From: CAHJXF01 sp038254545
GTDB lineage: Bacteria > Pseudomonadota > Gammaproteobacteria > Burkholderiales > Burkholderiaceae_D
Assembly (NCBI GenBank): GCA_038254545.1
Contig: JBBSGB010000033.1
Span: forward strand, 1-41,693
DNA: 41,693 nt
Direction of reading: 5' to 3'
The position numbers and the translations under genes are program-made. Shown here one piece after another: positions 17,799 to 25,017 of the stretch (positions are counted from its first letter, which is position 1; each line of letters begins with the position of its first letter). Below the pieces are notes generated by a model. It searched no databases and was not told the DNA's origin. It saw nothing but the letters and a program-made list of their open reading frames with translations.

Positions 17799-17851
17799 CG
17801 TGCTAGATGACAAGGCAAAGGTGGACGCAAACGCGGCCACCAGCGCGCCGC

Positions 17852-18181
17852 TCAGACATGCAGCGCTTGCCGGGGCGAGGCGATCGATTCGGGCTCCGCA
17901 TCCATGGGGTCTTCCAGCCGGGCTTCGTCGTCGGATATAGCGCGAGGTCGAAACTGCAGGCTGCGCGCGTCGTTGCGCGGTGCCGCGCTGCCCGGATAGG
18001 TCACCGCGAGCGGGCAGCGAGGCTTGCTGTAACGATCGACGCGCATCGGTTCGCCCGACGCGTCGACGTTTGCGGGTCTGGCCTCGAGCGAGAGGATGCA
18101 TCGCTCCAGCGGCTTGGCTTCGACATCGACGCCGGCCAATGCGATGGTGACCAGAAGGCTGGTACTTAACGCCGAATTCAT
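17852..18181 (-). CDS. Small predicted exported protein, 109 aa
   Basis: Not recognised. A short signal peptide is visible (MNSALSTSLLVTIALAG, likely cut near VEA-KP). A hydrophilic mature part of about 85 residues follows with two cysteines (ERCILSLE, KPRCPLAV) that could form a disulfide. The ATG has a strong AAGGAGGA ribosome-binding site 8 bases upstream, which makes it a convincing gene despite its size. It lies 53 bp upstream of the ATP-grasp gene on the same strand and might be the first gene of that operon, but nothing in its sequence ties it to the ligases. Confidence 0.72.
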   Translation of the reverse strand: MNSALSTSLLVTIALAGVDVEAKPLERCILSLEARPANVDASGEPMRVDRYSKPRCPLAVTYPGSAAPRNDARSLQFRPRAISDDEARLEDPMDAEPESIASPRQALHV

Positions 18182-18275
18182 CGGGTAGTCCTCCTTGGCG
18201 CGGGGCTCATCGCGGAGATCGCTGGCTGGTCGATCGAGTGTAGCAAGAAGGGCGCGGTTTGCCGAGCCACGCGAG

Positions 18276-19010
18276 CTATCCGAGCAGGCCGGTAGCCCAT
18301 CGAGCGAAGCCGAGCCAGGCCTCGGTACCCGAGACCACGAGCCGCAGCGGCTGCGAGACGATGATCAGCAGGCCGCCCCACAGCGTGACCGGATGCAACC
18401 GGCCGCGCGTGCGGAAATCCCAGACTCCCAAGGCAACGATGAACAGGTCCGTCAGGCCGAAGAACGCTGGAGGCCCGAAATCGAATACGCCCGGCCAGCG
18501 CGCGATGGCCGCGGTGACGAGGTTGATCGTCGCGAGCAGCATCCAGCGCTTGTGGCTTTGCGCGTTACGGCGCCGGATGAAGCCCAGGCACGCGAACGTC
18601 CCGAACAGGACCATGTCGAATATCGGGATCGCGAGGAATTGCAGCGGGGGGATGGGAACGCCGACAAAACCCGCGGGGCGACGGGCGGCGATCAATGCTC
18701 CGAGCGTTCCCAGTGTCACCATCGCAACGGCCAGCACCGCGCCGACCGTGCCCAGCTTGCGATGCAGGTCGATACGGCGGCCCGCGATCAGCGACGCCTG
18801 CGCCACCAGAAGCACGATCCATGCGCTGAACGCACTGCCGTGCACGTAGAAGATCTTCTCCGACGGCGAAGGCAAGTCCGGGAACAGCGGTCGCAGGAAG
18901 AAGCTACGTGAGAAACCGACGAGGACGCACGCCAGCAGGACGAGGGCCATCCCGGTAAAGAATCGGCGTTCGGCCGACGTGTTGCCATGCGAAACGATCA
19001 CGGTTGCCAT
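18276..19010 (-). CDS. Multi-pass membrane protein, 244 aa
   Basis: A hydrophobic protein with about six or seven membrane helices: MALVLLACVLVGF, WIVLLVAQASLIAG, VGAVLAVAMVTLGTLGA, FLAIPIFDMVLFGTFAC, LLATINLVTAAIA, FFGLTDLFIVALGVW and LWGGLLIIVSQPLRLVV. Conserved-looking motifs are a histidine in KIFYVHGSAFS, DLHRKLGTVG after helix 2 and QSHKRWMLLATINL, which resemble heme-ligand positions in small cytochrome-b-like or DUF2306-like membrane proteins. That match is by eye only. The start ATG has a weak GGGGA site. It stands between deoA (113 bp upstream) and the small exported protein. Confidence 0.8.
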   Translation of the reverse strand: MATVIVSHGNTSAERRFFTGMALVLLACVLVGFSRSFFLRPLFPDLPSPSEKIFYVHGSAFSAWIVLLVAQASLIAGRRIDLHRKLGTVGAVLAVAMVTLGTLGALIAARRPAGFVGVPIPPLQFLAIPIFDMVLFGTFACLGFIRRRNAQSHKRWMLLATINLVTAAIARWPGVFDFGPPAFFGLTDLFIVALGVWDFRTRGRLHPVTLWGGLLIIVSQPLRLVVSGTEAWLGFARWATGLLG

Positions 19011-19031
19011 GGGTCGTCCCCTGTATTCAGT

Positions 19032-19063
19032 GCGGGCAGCTCGCTTGCCCGCCGGTTCGGCGG
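19032..19063. other. Overlapping hairpins between deoA and the membrane-protein gene
   Basis: GCGGGCA pairs with TGCCCGC (19032-19052, loop of 7), and CCGCCG pairs with CGGCGG (19049-19063, loop GTT). The two stems overlap, so they are mutually exclusive. They lie in the 113 bp after the deoA stop and just before the membrane-protein start. No T-tract follows, so a terminator is possible but weak. Confidence 0.4.
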
Positions 19064-19123
19064 AGTCTAAACGCCCGGACCTCGGTAACGGAAGCCCTTT
19101 AGCTCAGGTCGATCCCGTTGTGC

Positions 19124-20491
19124 TCATGCGATGGTCTCTATCACGACGGAGGCCTGTCGAGGCGGCCCGCTTCGATCGCGAAGCCCGTCGTCGACGATCG
19201 AATAACTCTGCAACACGGCTGCTGCCGCGCGTGCGGCTTGCGCTTCGTCGCGCGCATCGATCAGCGCGATGGCATCACCCGCGCCAATCTGCGCGCCGAT
19301 CTGCGCAAAACCGCTCAGCCCCACTGCGGGGTCGATGCGATCCTCTGCATGACGCCGCCCGCCGCCCATCGCGACTACCGCCATGCCGAGTGCGCGCACG
19401 TCGATTGCGCAAACGAATCCGTCCGATGGCGCGAGCACGGCACGTTGAAACGGGGCGCGAGGAAGATGTCGATCCGGATGTTCGAGCAGATCGCTCGGCC
19501 CGCCGAGCGCCGCGACCATCCTTGCAAAGCACTCGGCCGCTCGCCCCGACTCCAACGCCCGGGCCAGCGCTTCGAGCGCCGCATCGCGGTTCGATGCGAG
19601 ACGCGCCGACACCAGCATCTCGGCCGCGAGAGCGAACGTCGCTTCGGTCAGGCGGGCCATCGGCCCCTCGTCGGTGTACGCGCAGGTCAGCACGTCGATC
19701 GCACAGCGCACTTCGATCGCGTTGCCGGCGCACGGCGCGAGCGGCTGATCCATGTCGGTCAACAAGGCCGTCGTCGCAAGCCCCGCGCCCCGACCCACCT
19801 CGACGATGCTCGACGCCAATGCACGCGCTGTTTCGAGCGTGGGCATGAACGCGCCCGAGCCCACCTTCACGTCCATCACCAGCGAGGCCAGTCCCGCCGC
19901 GAGCTTCTTCGACAGGATAGACGCGGTGATCAGCGGGATCGATTCGACGGTCGAGGTCACGTCGCGCACCGCGTACAGGCGCCCGTCGGCCGGTGCCAGT
20001 TCGGCGGTCTGGCCGACGATGGCGACGCCGACCTCGCGCACCACGCGCTGCAAGCGCGCGATATCCGGCGTCGTTACGTAACCCGGAATCGCGCCCAGCT
20101 TGTCGAGCGTGCCGCCCGTGTGCCCGAGACCGCGACCCGAGATCATCGGCACCGCGCCGCCGCAGGCCGCGACCAGCGGGCCGAGGATCAGCGACACCGT
20201 GTCGCCGACGCCGCCGGTGGAATGCTTGTCCACGACGGGGCGATCGAGACCGCGCCAGTCGAGCACGCGGCCCGAGTCGCGCAATGCACAGGTCAGGGCG
20301 ACGGTCTCGTCGCGATCGAGGCCGTTCAGAAAGACCGCCATCGCCAGCGCGGCAAGCTGCGCGTCGCTTGCGCGCGAGTTCGATGGGTCGGTTGCGCCGT
20401 CGGGCTGCGCGCCGAACAGGGAGGCGAACTCGGCACTCGACAGCCGACCGCCGTCGCGCTTGTTGCGGATGATCTCCTGCACGAGTGCCAT
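19124..20491 (-). CDS. deoA: Thymidine phosphorylase
   Basis: 455-aa enzyme (E. coli DeoA is 440 aa) that reversibly splits thymidine with phosphate into thymine and 2-deoxyribose-1-phosphate. The family motifs are complete: VDKHSTGGVGD, ISGRGLGHTGGTLDKL, STVESIPLITASIL, MDVKVGSGAFMPT and RALGMAVVAMGGGRR. The start MALVQEIIRNKRDGG matches the family N-terminus; an in-frame ATG 54 codons earlier adds unrelated sequence. No other deo genes are adjacent, but a nucleoside transporter and cytidine deaminase occur about 8 kb away, fitting pyrimidine nucleoside salvage. Confidence 0.95.
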   Translation of the reverse strand: MALVQEIIRNKRDGGRLSSAEFASLFGAQPDGATDPSNSRASDAQLAALAMAVFLNGLDRDETVALTCALRDSGRVLDWRGLDRPVVDKHSTGGVGDTVSLILGPLVAACGGAVPMISGRGLGHTGGTLDKLGAIPGYVTTPDIARLQRVVREVGVAIVGQTAELAPADGRLYAVRDVTSTVESIPLITASILSKKLAAGLASLVMDVKVGSGAFMPTLETARALASSIVEVGRGAGLATTALLTDMDQPLAPCAGNAIEVRCAIDVLTCAYTDEGPMARLTEATFALAAEMLVSARLASNRDAALEALARALESGRAAECFARMVAALGGPSDLLEHPDRHLPRAPFQRAVLAPSDGFVCAIDVRALGMAVVAMGGGRRHAEDRIDPAVGLSGFAQIGAQIGAGDAIALIDARDEAQAARAAAAVLQSYSIVDDGLRDRSGPPRQASVVIETIA

Positions 20492-20649
20492 GACGAACGA
20501 TAGCGCACGCGCGCAACTCGTCTTCCACGGTTGAACATGCGAGATGTTCGGGATCGATCGCATCGGAATCAATGCGCCGGACATGAACAGCGCGATGCCT
20601 TCGCTCGCGAGTTGCTGGGCGGCTCCAATCGCTGTTGTGCTTGCAGGAG

Positions 20650-20999
20650 ACATGCCGGACAGGGCCCCAAGCGAAAATCATCGCCTCGTGGTCGTCGCCC
20701 GCCCATTTGCGCCTTGCGCTCCAGCACTATGCCTAGAGGCTCCAGCACTTGGATCGAACGCCGATTCTCCTCGCGAGTAATGGCGACGACGCGAGTCAAC
20801 CCAAGTACGGTCGCACCGTAGACGAGGCGCGCTACAGCGGCTTCGCGGGCAAGGCCCTTGCCTCGAACCGCCGGCAGCAATGCGTAGCCGATATCGATGC
20901 CGGGGAGCGAGTCACGCTCGACAAATCCTCACATGCCCACCAATGCCGTCCGGCTTGCGCTCCGGCCCACAGACCGAAACCTCGTTGCCAATTTCGGGC
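20650..20999 (-). pseudogene. Decayed GNAT-family acetyltransferase
   Basis: Three frames of the minus strand have to be joined to follow a RimJ/RimL-type acetyltransferase. From about 20999, PEIGNEVSVCGPERKPDGIGGHV reads in one frame (split here: PEIGNEVSVCGPERK then PDGIGGHV). Near 20930 a one-base shift leads to GFVERDSLPGIDIGYALLP then AVRGKGLAREAAVARL and NRRSIQVLEPLGI, the acetyl-CoA-binding RGKG and C-terminal helix. Near 20690 another shift gives DDHEAMIFAWGP. The N-terminal half, about 60 residues, is missing because the oxidoreductase gene ends at 21000. Two shifts plus truncation show a dead gene. A TTG-started 103-codon frame (20569-20880) covers the middle but lacks the N-terminus. 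Confidence 0.72.
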
Positions 21000-22007
21000 T
21001 CACGGGCAGGACATCACCAATTTTCCCTGCACGGCAGAGCGTTCCAGCAGATCGTGGGCCTGTCTCACAGTTTCGATCGACAACGATCCGACATTGGTGA
21101 CGTAAGGCGGTCGTAGCGCGCCACTATCGAACATTCTCGCAAATTGCGTCAGCATGTCCTGGTATTTTTTCCAGCAGGCGCGATCGTCAGTCAGCGAGTA
21201 AGCATGGGCACCCACCGCGTGGAACGAAGCGTTTCTCTGGAATAGAAATTCGAAATCGTCCTGACGCGGAGCGTCTGTGACGGAAGCGAGATGACCGTCC
21301 ACCGCGAGTAACTGGCAGCAAGCTGAAAGCATCGCGCCGCCTACGAAGTCGAGCACGCAGTCGAACGGCTCACCGTTTCTATTAATGGCTTGGGTGATGA
21401 AGTCATCATCCGTGTAGCTGACGATCTGAGCGTCCTTCAGATCGCCTTTTTCGATTAGGTACGCCCGGCTCGTCGCATTGCCTGCCGTAGTGATCAAGTG
21501 CCGAATTCCGAGATGTTGCCCGAGCACAATGGCGAAGCTCCCGACGCCGCCAGCACCGCCTGCGATGAATACTGACCGGGACGCGTCGGCGTTGACTTTC
21601 TCCAGCGCCAGACTTGCGGTGATGCCTACCACCGGAACAGCGGCGGCCTGATCGTGAGTCAACACCAGCGGTTTCTTCGCCACCAACTCCGCAGGAACGC
21701 TCACGTACTCGGCATAGGTACCGCTGCTCGCCAGTTTGGACACGTAGCTGTAGACCTCGTCACCCGGATGAAAATCGGCCACGTCTTCGTGCACCGCGTC
21801 GATGACGCCGGAAAGGTCCCGGCCAAGAATCGGCGACGTGACCTGGCTGCTCTCAGGAAGACTCTGGCGGATCTGGTAGTCGATCGGGTTGAAGGAAATC
21901 GACTTGACCCGGATTCTGACGTCGCCCTTGCGAAGAGGCGGGACCGGCAGGTCGGCCAGGCGAAAGTTTTCGGCGCTACCGTATGCGCTGAGGACGATGG
22001 CTTGCAT
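21000..22007 (-). CDS. Zinc-independent quinone-oxidoreductase-like MDR protein
   Basis: 335-aa NADPH-dependent medium-chain dehydrogenase/reductase of the quinone-reductase/zeta-crystallin type. The N-terminal GroES-like domain has SFNPIDYQIRQ and ILGRDLSGVIDAV; the Rossmann part has FIAGGAGGVGSFAIVLGQHLG at about residues 145-165 (GGAGGVGS is the dinucleotide loop). There is no structural zinc Cys cluster, as expected for this subgroup. The likely reaction is reduction of quinones or enones; the substrate is unknown. Base composition is slightly less GC-biased than in neighbouring genes (codons such as ATA, AAT, TTT appear more often). With the flanking gene remnants, this hints at horizontal acquisition. 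Confidence 0.9.
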   Translation of the reverse strand: MQAIVLSAYGSAENFRLADLPVPPLRKGDVRIRVKSISFNPIDYQIRQSLPESSQVTSPILGRDLSGVIDAVHEDVADFHPGDEVYSYVSKLASSGTYAEYVSVPAELVAKKPLVLTHDQAAAVPVVGITASLALEKVNADASRSVFIAGGAGGVGSFAIVLGQHLGIRHLITTAGNATSRAYLIEKGDLKDAQIVSYTDDDFITQAINRNGEPFDCVLDFVGGAMLSACCQLLAVDGHLASVTDAPRQDDFEFLFQRNASFHAVGAHAYSLTDDRACWKKYQDMLTQFARMFDSGALRPPYVTNVGSLSIETVRQAHDLLERSAVQGKLVMSCP

Positions 22008-22062
22008 GACGTTGCTTGCTTCGTAGATGTCGACACTCGTAGAGTGCCACGGGCTCGTTCAT

Positions 22063-22205
22063 GGAACAGCATCACGCGGTCGTTGTCGCGCAAATTACCG
22101 ACCGTGATCATCTGGCCGTTGCCGGCGACGTCGTCGAACTCGAAGTGGCGTTCGTCGATGAGCCTGATCATGCCGGGCTTGCCGCCGCGATGCTGCACAT
22201 GGGCC
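22063..22205 (-). pseudogene. Fragment of a PNPOx-like flavoprotein gene
   Basis: By direct base comparison, 22063-22200 matches 24095-24232 inside the intact PNPOx-like gene with 6 mismatches in 138 positions (about 96 %). The encoded peptide (QHRGGKPGMIRLID, then RHFEFDDVAGNGQMITVG, then NLRDNDRVMLF) stays in frame, but both ends stop abruptly. At 22062 the frame continues into unrelated sequence. At 22205 it meets the LysR fragment. It has no start codon and no ribosome-binding site of its own, so it is a remnant and not a gene. Confidence 0.85.
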
Positions 22206-22299
22206 GCAGCAGGCGGTGCGACCCGAAGTGGAAACGCCCCTCGACGTGCTCAAGCGCTGGCTGCGGCGCGCGATGCGGCGGAGCTTGTTGGGCGATTGA
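22202..22299 (+). pseudogene. 3' end of a LysR regulator gene
   Basis: Plus-strand codons read QQAVRPEVETPLDVLKRW, then LRRAMRRSLLGD and a stop (TGA 22297-22299). The intact LysR gene ends SEVATPLDALKRWLRRAM then RLRRLDD and a stop. Over the 53 bases from GAAGTG the two are about 89 % identical. The frame and stop are kept, but the remaining 280 or so codons are absent, replaced at 22205 by the antisense PNPOx fragment. Confidence 0.82.
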
Positions 22300-22320
22300 G
22301 GACGCTCAGGCAAAAAGAAT

Positions 22321-22390
22321 CGTTCGCCGAGCAGCACGATCATGTCGCGCAGCGCAATCGCGAGGCACTGATCGAGTCGCGATGGATCGT
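22321..22390 (-). pseudogene. Fragment of an acetamidase/formamidase gene
   Basis: 22321-22373 is about 91 % identical to 23046-23098 inside the intact acetamidase gene. The minus-strand peptide is LDQCLAIALRDMIVLLGER; the intact gene has LDQCLAIALRDMIVLIGER. Similarity fades beyond about 22390. It is flanked by the LysR remnant and by the terminator of the next small gene. Confidence 0.82.
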
Positions 22391-22410
22391 ATCGGAACCA
22401 ATGCGCCAAT

Positions 22411-22442
22411 GACAAAAGAAAAGGGCCGTCGAGACGGCCCTT
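22411..22442 (-). terminator. Rho-independent terminator of the small Thr-rich gene
   Basis: On the minus strand a perfect 10-bp stem (AAGGGCCGTC/GACGGCCCTT, 22421-22442) is followed by TTTTCTTTTG. It lies 22 bp after the stop of the 22465-22797 gene. Confidence 0.88.
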
Positions 22443-22464
22443 CAACGACCGGAGAATGCAGTGC

Positions 22465-22797
22465 TTACTTGGTGGTTGTCTTGGTCGACGACGAGACCGT
22501 CGTGCCCGGCTTGGCGGTATCGGTCGTCGAGGTCGTGGTCGAGACCGTCGTGTCGGCCCTGGTCGTCTCGGCCTTCACCTTGTTGCTGACGGCCTTGGCA
22601 TCCGCACGGACATGGCGCTTGACCACGCGTGCCTTGGCGCGCGTCTTTGCCGCGACATCCGAACCGCCGGCGACCGTCGTCTCGCTCCTGTGCGATGTGC
22701 TCGTGGTGGTCGTCGGGTCTTGTGCGAACGCGCCGAACGCAGCGGAGGTCAATGCGATGGCGACAACGGTCTTCAAACTGTTTGCGATGCGCTTCAT
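22465..22797 (-). CDS. Small exported Thr/Ser/Lys-rich protein, 110 aa
   Basis: It starts with a clear signal peptide (MKRIANSLKTVVAIALTSAA, cut after FGAFA). The mature part is about 85 residues and nearly all low-complexity: TTTTSTSHRSETTV, a basic middle (KTRAKARVVKRHVRADAKAV), then a Thr-rich tail ending SSSTKTTTK. No domain is recognisable. A strong terminator directly after it supports expression. The tail composition resembles that of the ComEA-like protein at 7331-8005. It may be a surface or periplasmic basic protein; function unknown. Confidence 0.78.
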   Translation of the reverse strand: MKRIANSLKTVVAIALTSAAFGAFAQDPTTTTSTSHRSETTVAGGSDVAAKTRAKARVVKRHVRADAKAVSNKVKAETTRADTTVSTTTSTTDTAKPGTTVSSSTKTTTK

Positions 22798-22921
22798 GGC
22801 TAGCTTTCGAGTGAGTGCCGATAGCTTCGGCGGTACGCGAAAAACGACCGGTGGCGCACTTCGGCGGACGACGCTTGCGAACTGTTACAACAATGCGCGT
22901 GGCGCCAATCGCTGCGAGGCG

Positions 22922-23860
22922 CTACCGCAGCAACGCCTTCGGCAGCATCGCATGCACGCCGCGATGCACGTTGACGGTCTGCGTGATGCGAAAGTCCACC
23001 GCGAGACTGCACAGCGTATAGGCGTCCTCGCGCGACAGCCCGGCACGTTCGCCGATCAGCACGATCATGTCGCGCAGCGCGATCGCGAGGCATTGGTCAA
23101 GATCGGGATCCATGCCCATCGTGATCAGGTGCGTGGGCGTCTCGCCGCGCGGGTACGCAAGCTGGGTGCGCTTGTGCACGACCAATTCGAACGTGCCTTG
23201 CAGCGCGGTCTCGATCGCGGTCGTGCAGACCTCGCCATCGCCCTGCGCGGCATGCCCGTCGCCGCATGAGAACAACGCGCCCGGCACATGCACCGGCAGG
23301 AACAGCGAACTGCCGGGGCCCAATTCCTTGTTGTCGAGATTGCCGCCGTGCGCGCGCGGCACGATCGTGCTGATGCGTCCCCAGCGGGGCGGAGGCGCCA
23401 CGCCCATCACGCCGAAGAAAGGATGCAGCGGCAGGTCCAGGCCCCACGGCATGCGGCCGGTCAGGCGCTCGCGATCGAGCGGGATGTTGATCAGGCGCGA
23501 CGACGTGTCGAAGTCGGCGGGCAGCGTGCCGGCCAGCGGACGGATGACGTTGTATCCCCAGTCCTGGCGCAGCGTCACGTCGAGCACGCGCACTTCCAGC
23601 GTATCGCCGGGCTCCGCCCCTGCCACGTGCACGGGGCCGGTCAATATGTGCCCGGGCTCATGGCGCTCGCTGCGTGAGTGGATGTCGAGCAATTCCGGCG
23701 GCACTAGGAAACTTGCAGGCGGCAACGCGTTGGGGCCGCCGCTCACGGTGTCGATGACGACGCGATCGCCGCTCTCGACATGCAACACGGGTGGTAGCGC
23801 CGCGTCGAACAAGCCCCAATGACAGGTCTCGACCGAGGCCGCGAGCGTGTATGCGTTCAT
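22922..23860 (-). CDS. Acetamidase/formamidase family protein
   Basis: 312-aa member of the FmdA/AmdA family, which hydrolyses formamide, acetamide or related small amides to the acid plus ammonia. Family landmarks are HWGLFDAALPPVLHVESGD near the start, GPVHVAGAEPGDTLEVRVLD, HPFFGVMGVAPP, SSLFLPVHVPGALFSCGDGH then AAQGDGEVC, and the final DFRITQTVNVHRGVHAMLPK. The ATG at 23860 starts the homology; earlier in-frame sequence overlaps the PNPOx gene in another frame and is not coding. It probably ends an operon that begins with the SnoaL-like gene, 61 bp after the PNPOx-like gene. Part of it is duplicated as a remnant at 22321-22390. Confidence 0.9.
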   Translation of the reverse strand: MNAYTLAASVETCHWGLFDAALPPVLHVESGDRVVIDTVSGGPNALPPASFLVPPELLDIHSRSERHEPGHILTGPVHVAGAEPGDTLEVRVLDVTLRQDWGYNVIRPLAGTLPADFDTSSRLINIPLDRERLTGRMPWGLDLPLHPFFGVMGVAPPPRWGRISTIVPRAHGGNLDNKELGPGSSLFLPVHVPGALFSCGDGHAAQGDGEVCTTAIETALQGTFELVVHKRTQLAYPRGETPTHLITMGMDPDLDQCLAIALRDMIVLIGERAGLSREDAYTLCSLAVDFRITQTVNVHRGVHAMLPKALLR

Positions 23861-23921
23861 GGGCGAACGATAGCGCACGTCCGCAAACTTCCATCCGCGC
23901 TCGCGGACACCGGCAGCGGGC

Positions 23922-24431
23922 TCAGTCGAATCGCACCATCTGCGGAATGAAGGAGCTGCAGTTGAAGTTCCATGCCGCAAGCCGAATGCGGATGGTGCGC
24001 ATGCGGGCGCGGTAGTCGTGCACGTCGGGCGTTGCGTCGCGCACCGTCGCACGACCCCACAGCTTGAGCCGGCGCGCCTCGGTGTAGTCGATCAGGAACA
24101 GCATCACGCGATCGTTGTCGCGCAGATTGCCGACTGTGATCATCTGCCCGTTGCCGGCGACGTCGTCGAACTCGAAGTGGCGTTGGTCGATGAGCCTGAT
24201 CATGCCGGGCTTGCCGCCGCGATGCTGCACATAGGGCCAGCCGTTGGCGCCGACGGTCGAGATGAAGAAGCTGTCGGCGCGCGCCAGCCATTCGGCAACA
24301 GGCGGTATGAGCGTCTCGATCGACGCCGTGGCCGGGTCATCGAGCGCGGCGTAGTCATCGCGCGTGCCTTCGGCGCGCTGAGCCTCCCGCACCGAATCGG
24401 TGAAGACGATATCGGCGAAGCCGCGGTTCAT
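23922..24431 (-). CDS. Pyridoxamine-5'-phosphate-oxidase-like flavoprotein
   Basis: 169-aa protein of the PNPOx-like split-barrel family that binds FMN or a related cofactor. Visible are FISTVGANGWPYVQHRGG, the strand-turn segment DDVAGNGQMITVGNLRDN, RVMLFLIDYTEARRLKLWGR and the typical end AWNFNCSSFIPQ. It is not true PdxH: it lacks that enzyme's C-terminal signature. It stops right after IPQMVRFD, where many relatives continue with a C-terminal helix, so it may be slightly shortened. The ATG overlaps the SnoaL-like gene's stop by 4 bp (ATGA), so the two are probably co-translated. A 143-bp piece is duplicated at 22063-22205. Confidence 0.88.
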   Translation of the reverse strand: MNRGFADIVFTDSVREAQRAEGTRDDYAALDDPATASIETLIPPVAEWLARADSFFISTVGANGWPYVQHRGGKPGMIRLIDQRHFEFDDVAGNGQMITVGNLRDNDRVMLFLIDYTEARRLKLWGRATVRDATPDVHDYRARMRTIRIRLAAWNFNCSSFIPQMVRFD

Positions 24432-24913
24432 GGGATTGCCTTTGCGGACCCGGCGCTTCCCACGGCGTGCTGATACTTTTCCAGCAATGCGGGATCGTCG
24501 ATCGAGCCGTGATGATGCACCTGCCGCCACTCGCCCTCGATACGTCGAAAGACGCGGCTGGTCCGAATCGCCATTTCGAGGACTCCGCCATGCGATCGAT
24601 ACTCGCCACGCTCGCGGCCTACCACGTAGAAAACTTCGTCGGCCTCGTGGTAGGTGTAATCGTGGAACTCAAACCAGAAGGGATCGGGGCTGCTGAAGAC
24701 CTTCGCATAGACGGCCTGGATTTCATGCCAACCGCGCTTCATGCCGCCGACCGGATTGTCCATTGCGACCTCATCGGTCTGTGCCCAGTTGCGAGCCATC
24801 AATTCCATGTCGCGATCGTTGAGCGCCTGATAGAACTCGGACAAGGCTCTCATCTGCGGCGAGAGTTGCGCCTTCTGTTCCTTGCCGGTCACTGGCGTTT
24901 GTTCGACGTTCAT
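24428..24913 (-). CDS. SnoaL/NTF2-like fold protein
   Basis: 161-aa small protein of the NTF2-like superfamily. Features are MRALSEFYQALNDRDMELMAR (first helix, split: MRALSEFYQALNDRD then MELMAR), WAQTDEVAMDNPVGGMKRGW, then beta strands FWFEFHDYTYHEADEVFYVV and the terminal RRIEGEWRQVHHHGSIDDP. Members act as isomerases, dehydratases or ligand-binding proteins; the substrate is unknown. The ATG at 24913 has AAGGAG 10 bases upstream. It is the first gene of a three-gene minus-strand operon divergent from the LysR regulator. Confidence 0.85.
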   Translation of the reverse strand: MNVEQTPVTGKEQKAQLSPQMRALSEFYQALNDRDMELMARNWAQTDEVAMDNPVGGMKRGWHEIQAVYAKVFSSPDPFWFEFHDYTYHEADEVFYVVGRERGEYRSHGGVLEMAIRTSRVFRRIEGEWRQVHHHGSIDDPALLEKYQHAVGSAGSAKAIP

Positions 24914-24947
24914 GATGTGAGGCTCCTTGAAAATGAACCCGATGCAA

Positions 24948-24976
24948 ACGTATCGTGCGCGCGGAATCGGAAGTAA
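24948..24976 (-). promoter_or_regulatory. Candidate sigma-70 promoter of the SnoaL-PNPOx-amidase operon
   Basis: On the minus strand TTACTT (24976-24971) and ATACGT (24953-24948) are separated by 17 bases, about 35 bp before the SnoaL-like start. The match to consensus is partial. It is supported mainly by its position and by the dyad just upstream. Confidence 0.33.
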
Positions 24977-24983
24977 TGGTTTC

Positions 24984-25000
24984 GAGTAGAAGCGGTACTC
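24984..25000. promoter_or_regulatory. Candidate LysR-regulator operator (dyad)
   Basis: GAGTA-N7-TACTC is a perfect 5-bp inverted repeat in the divergent LysR/SnoaL gap, 7 bp upstream of the candidate -35 of the operon. That is where LysR regulators usually bind. A second dyad, TCAG-N5-CTGA (25002-25014), abuts it next to the LysR start and could be an autoregulatory half. The prediction rests on position and symmetry only. Confidence 0.42.
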
Positions 25001-25017
25001 ATCAGATAAACTGAAGT

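Noticed and set aside
16473..17810. 445-codon plus-strand frame antisense to the ATP-grasp gene
   Set aside because: Composition is biased, no motif and no ribosome-binding site; the minus strand is clearly coding.
20492..20653. 54-codon N-terminal extension of deoA
   Set aside because: It does not match thymidine phosphorylases, which start at the MALVQEIIRNKRDGG segment.
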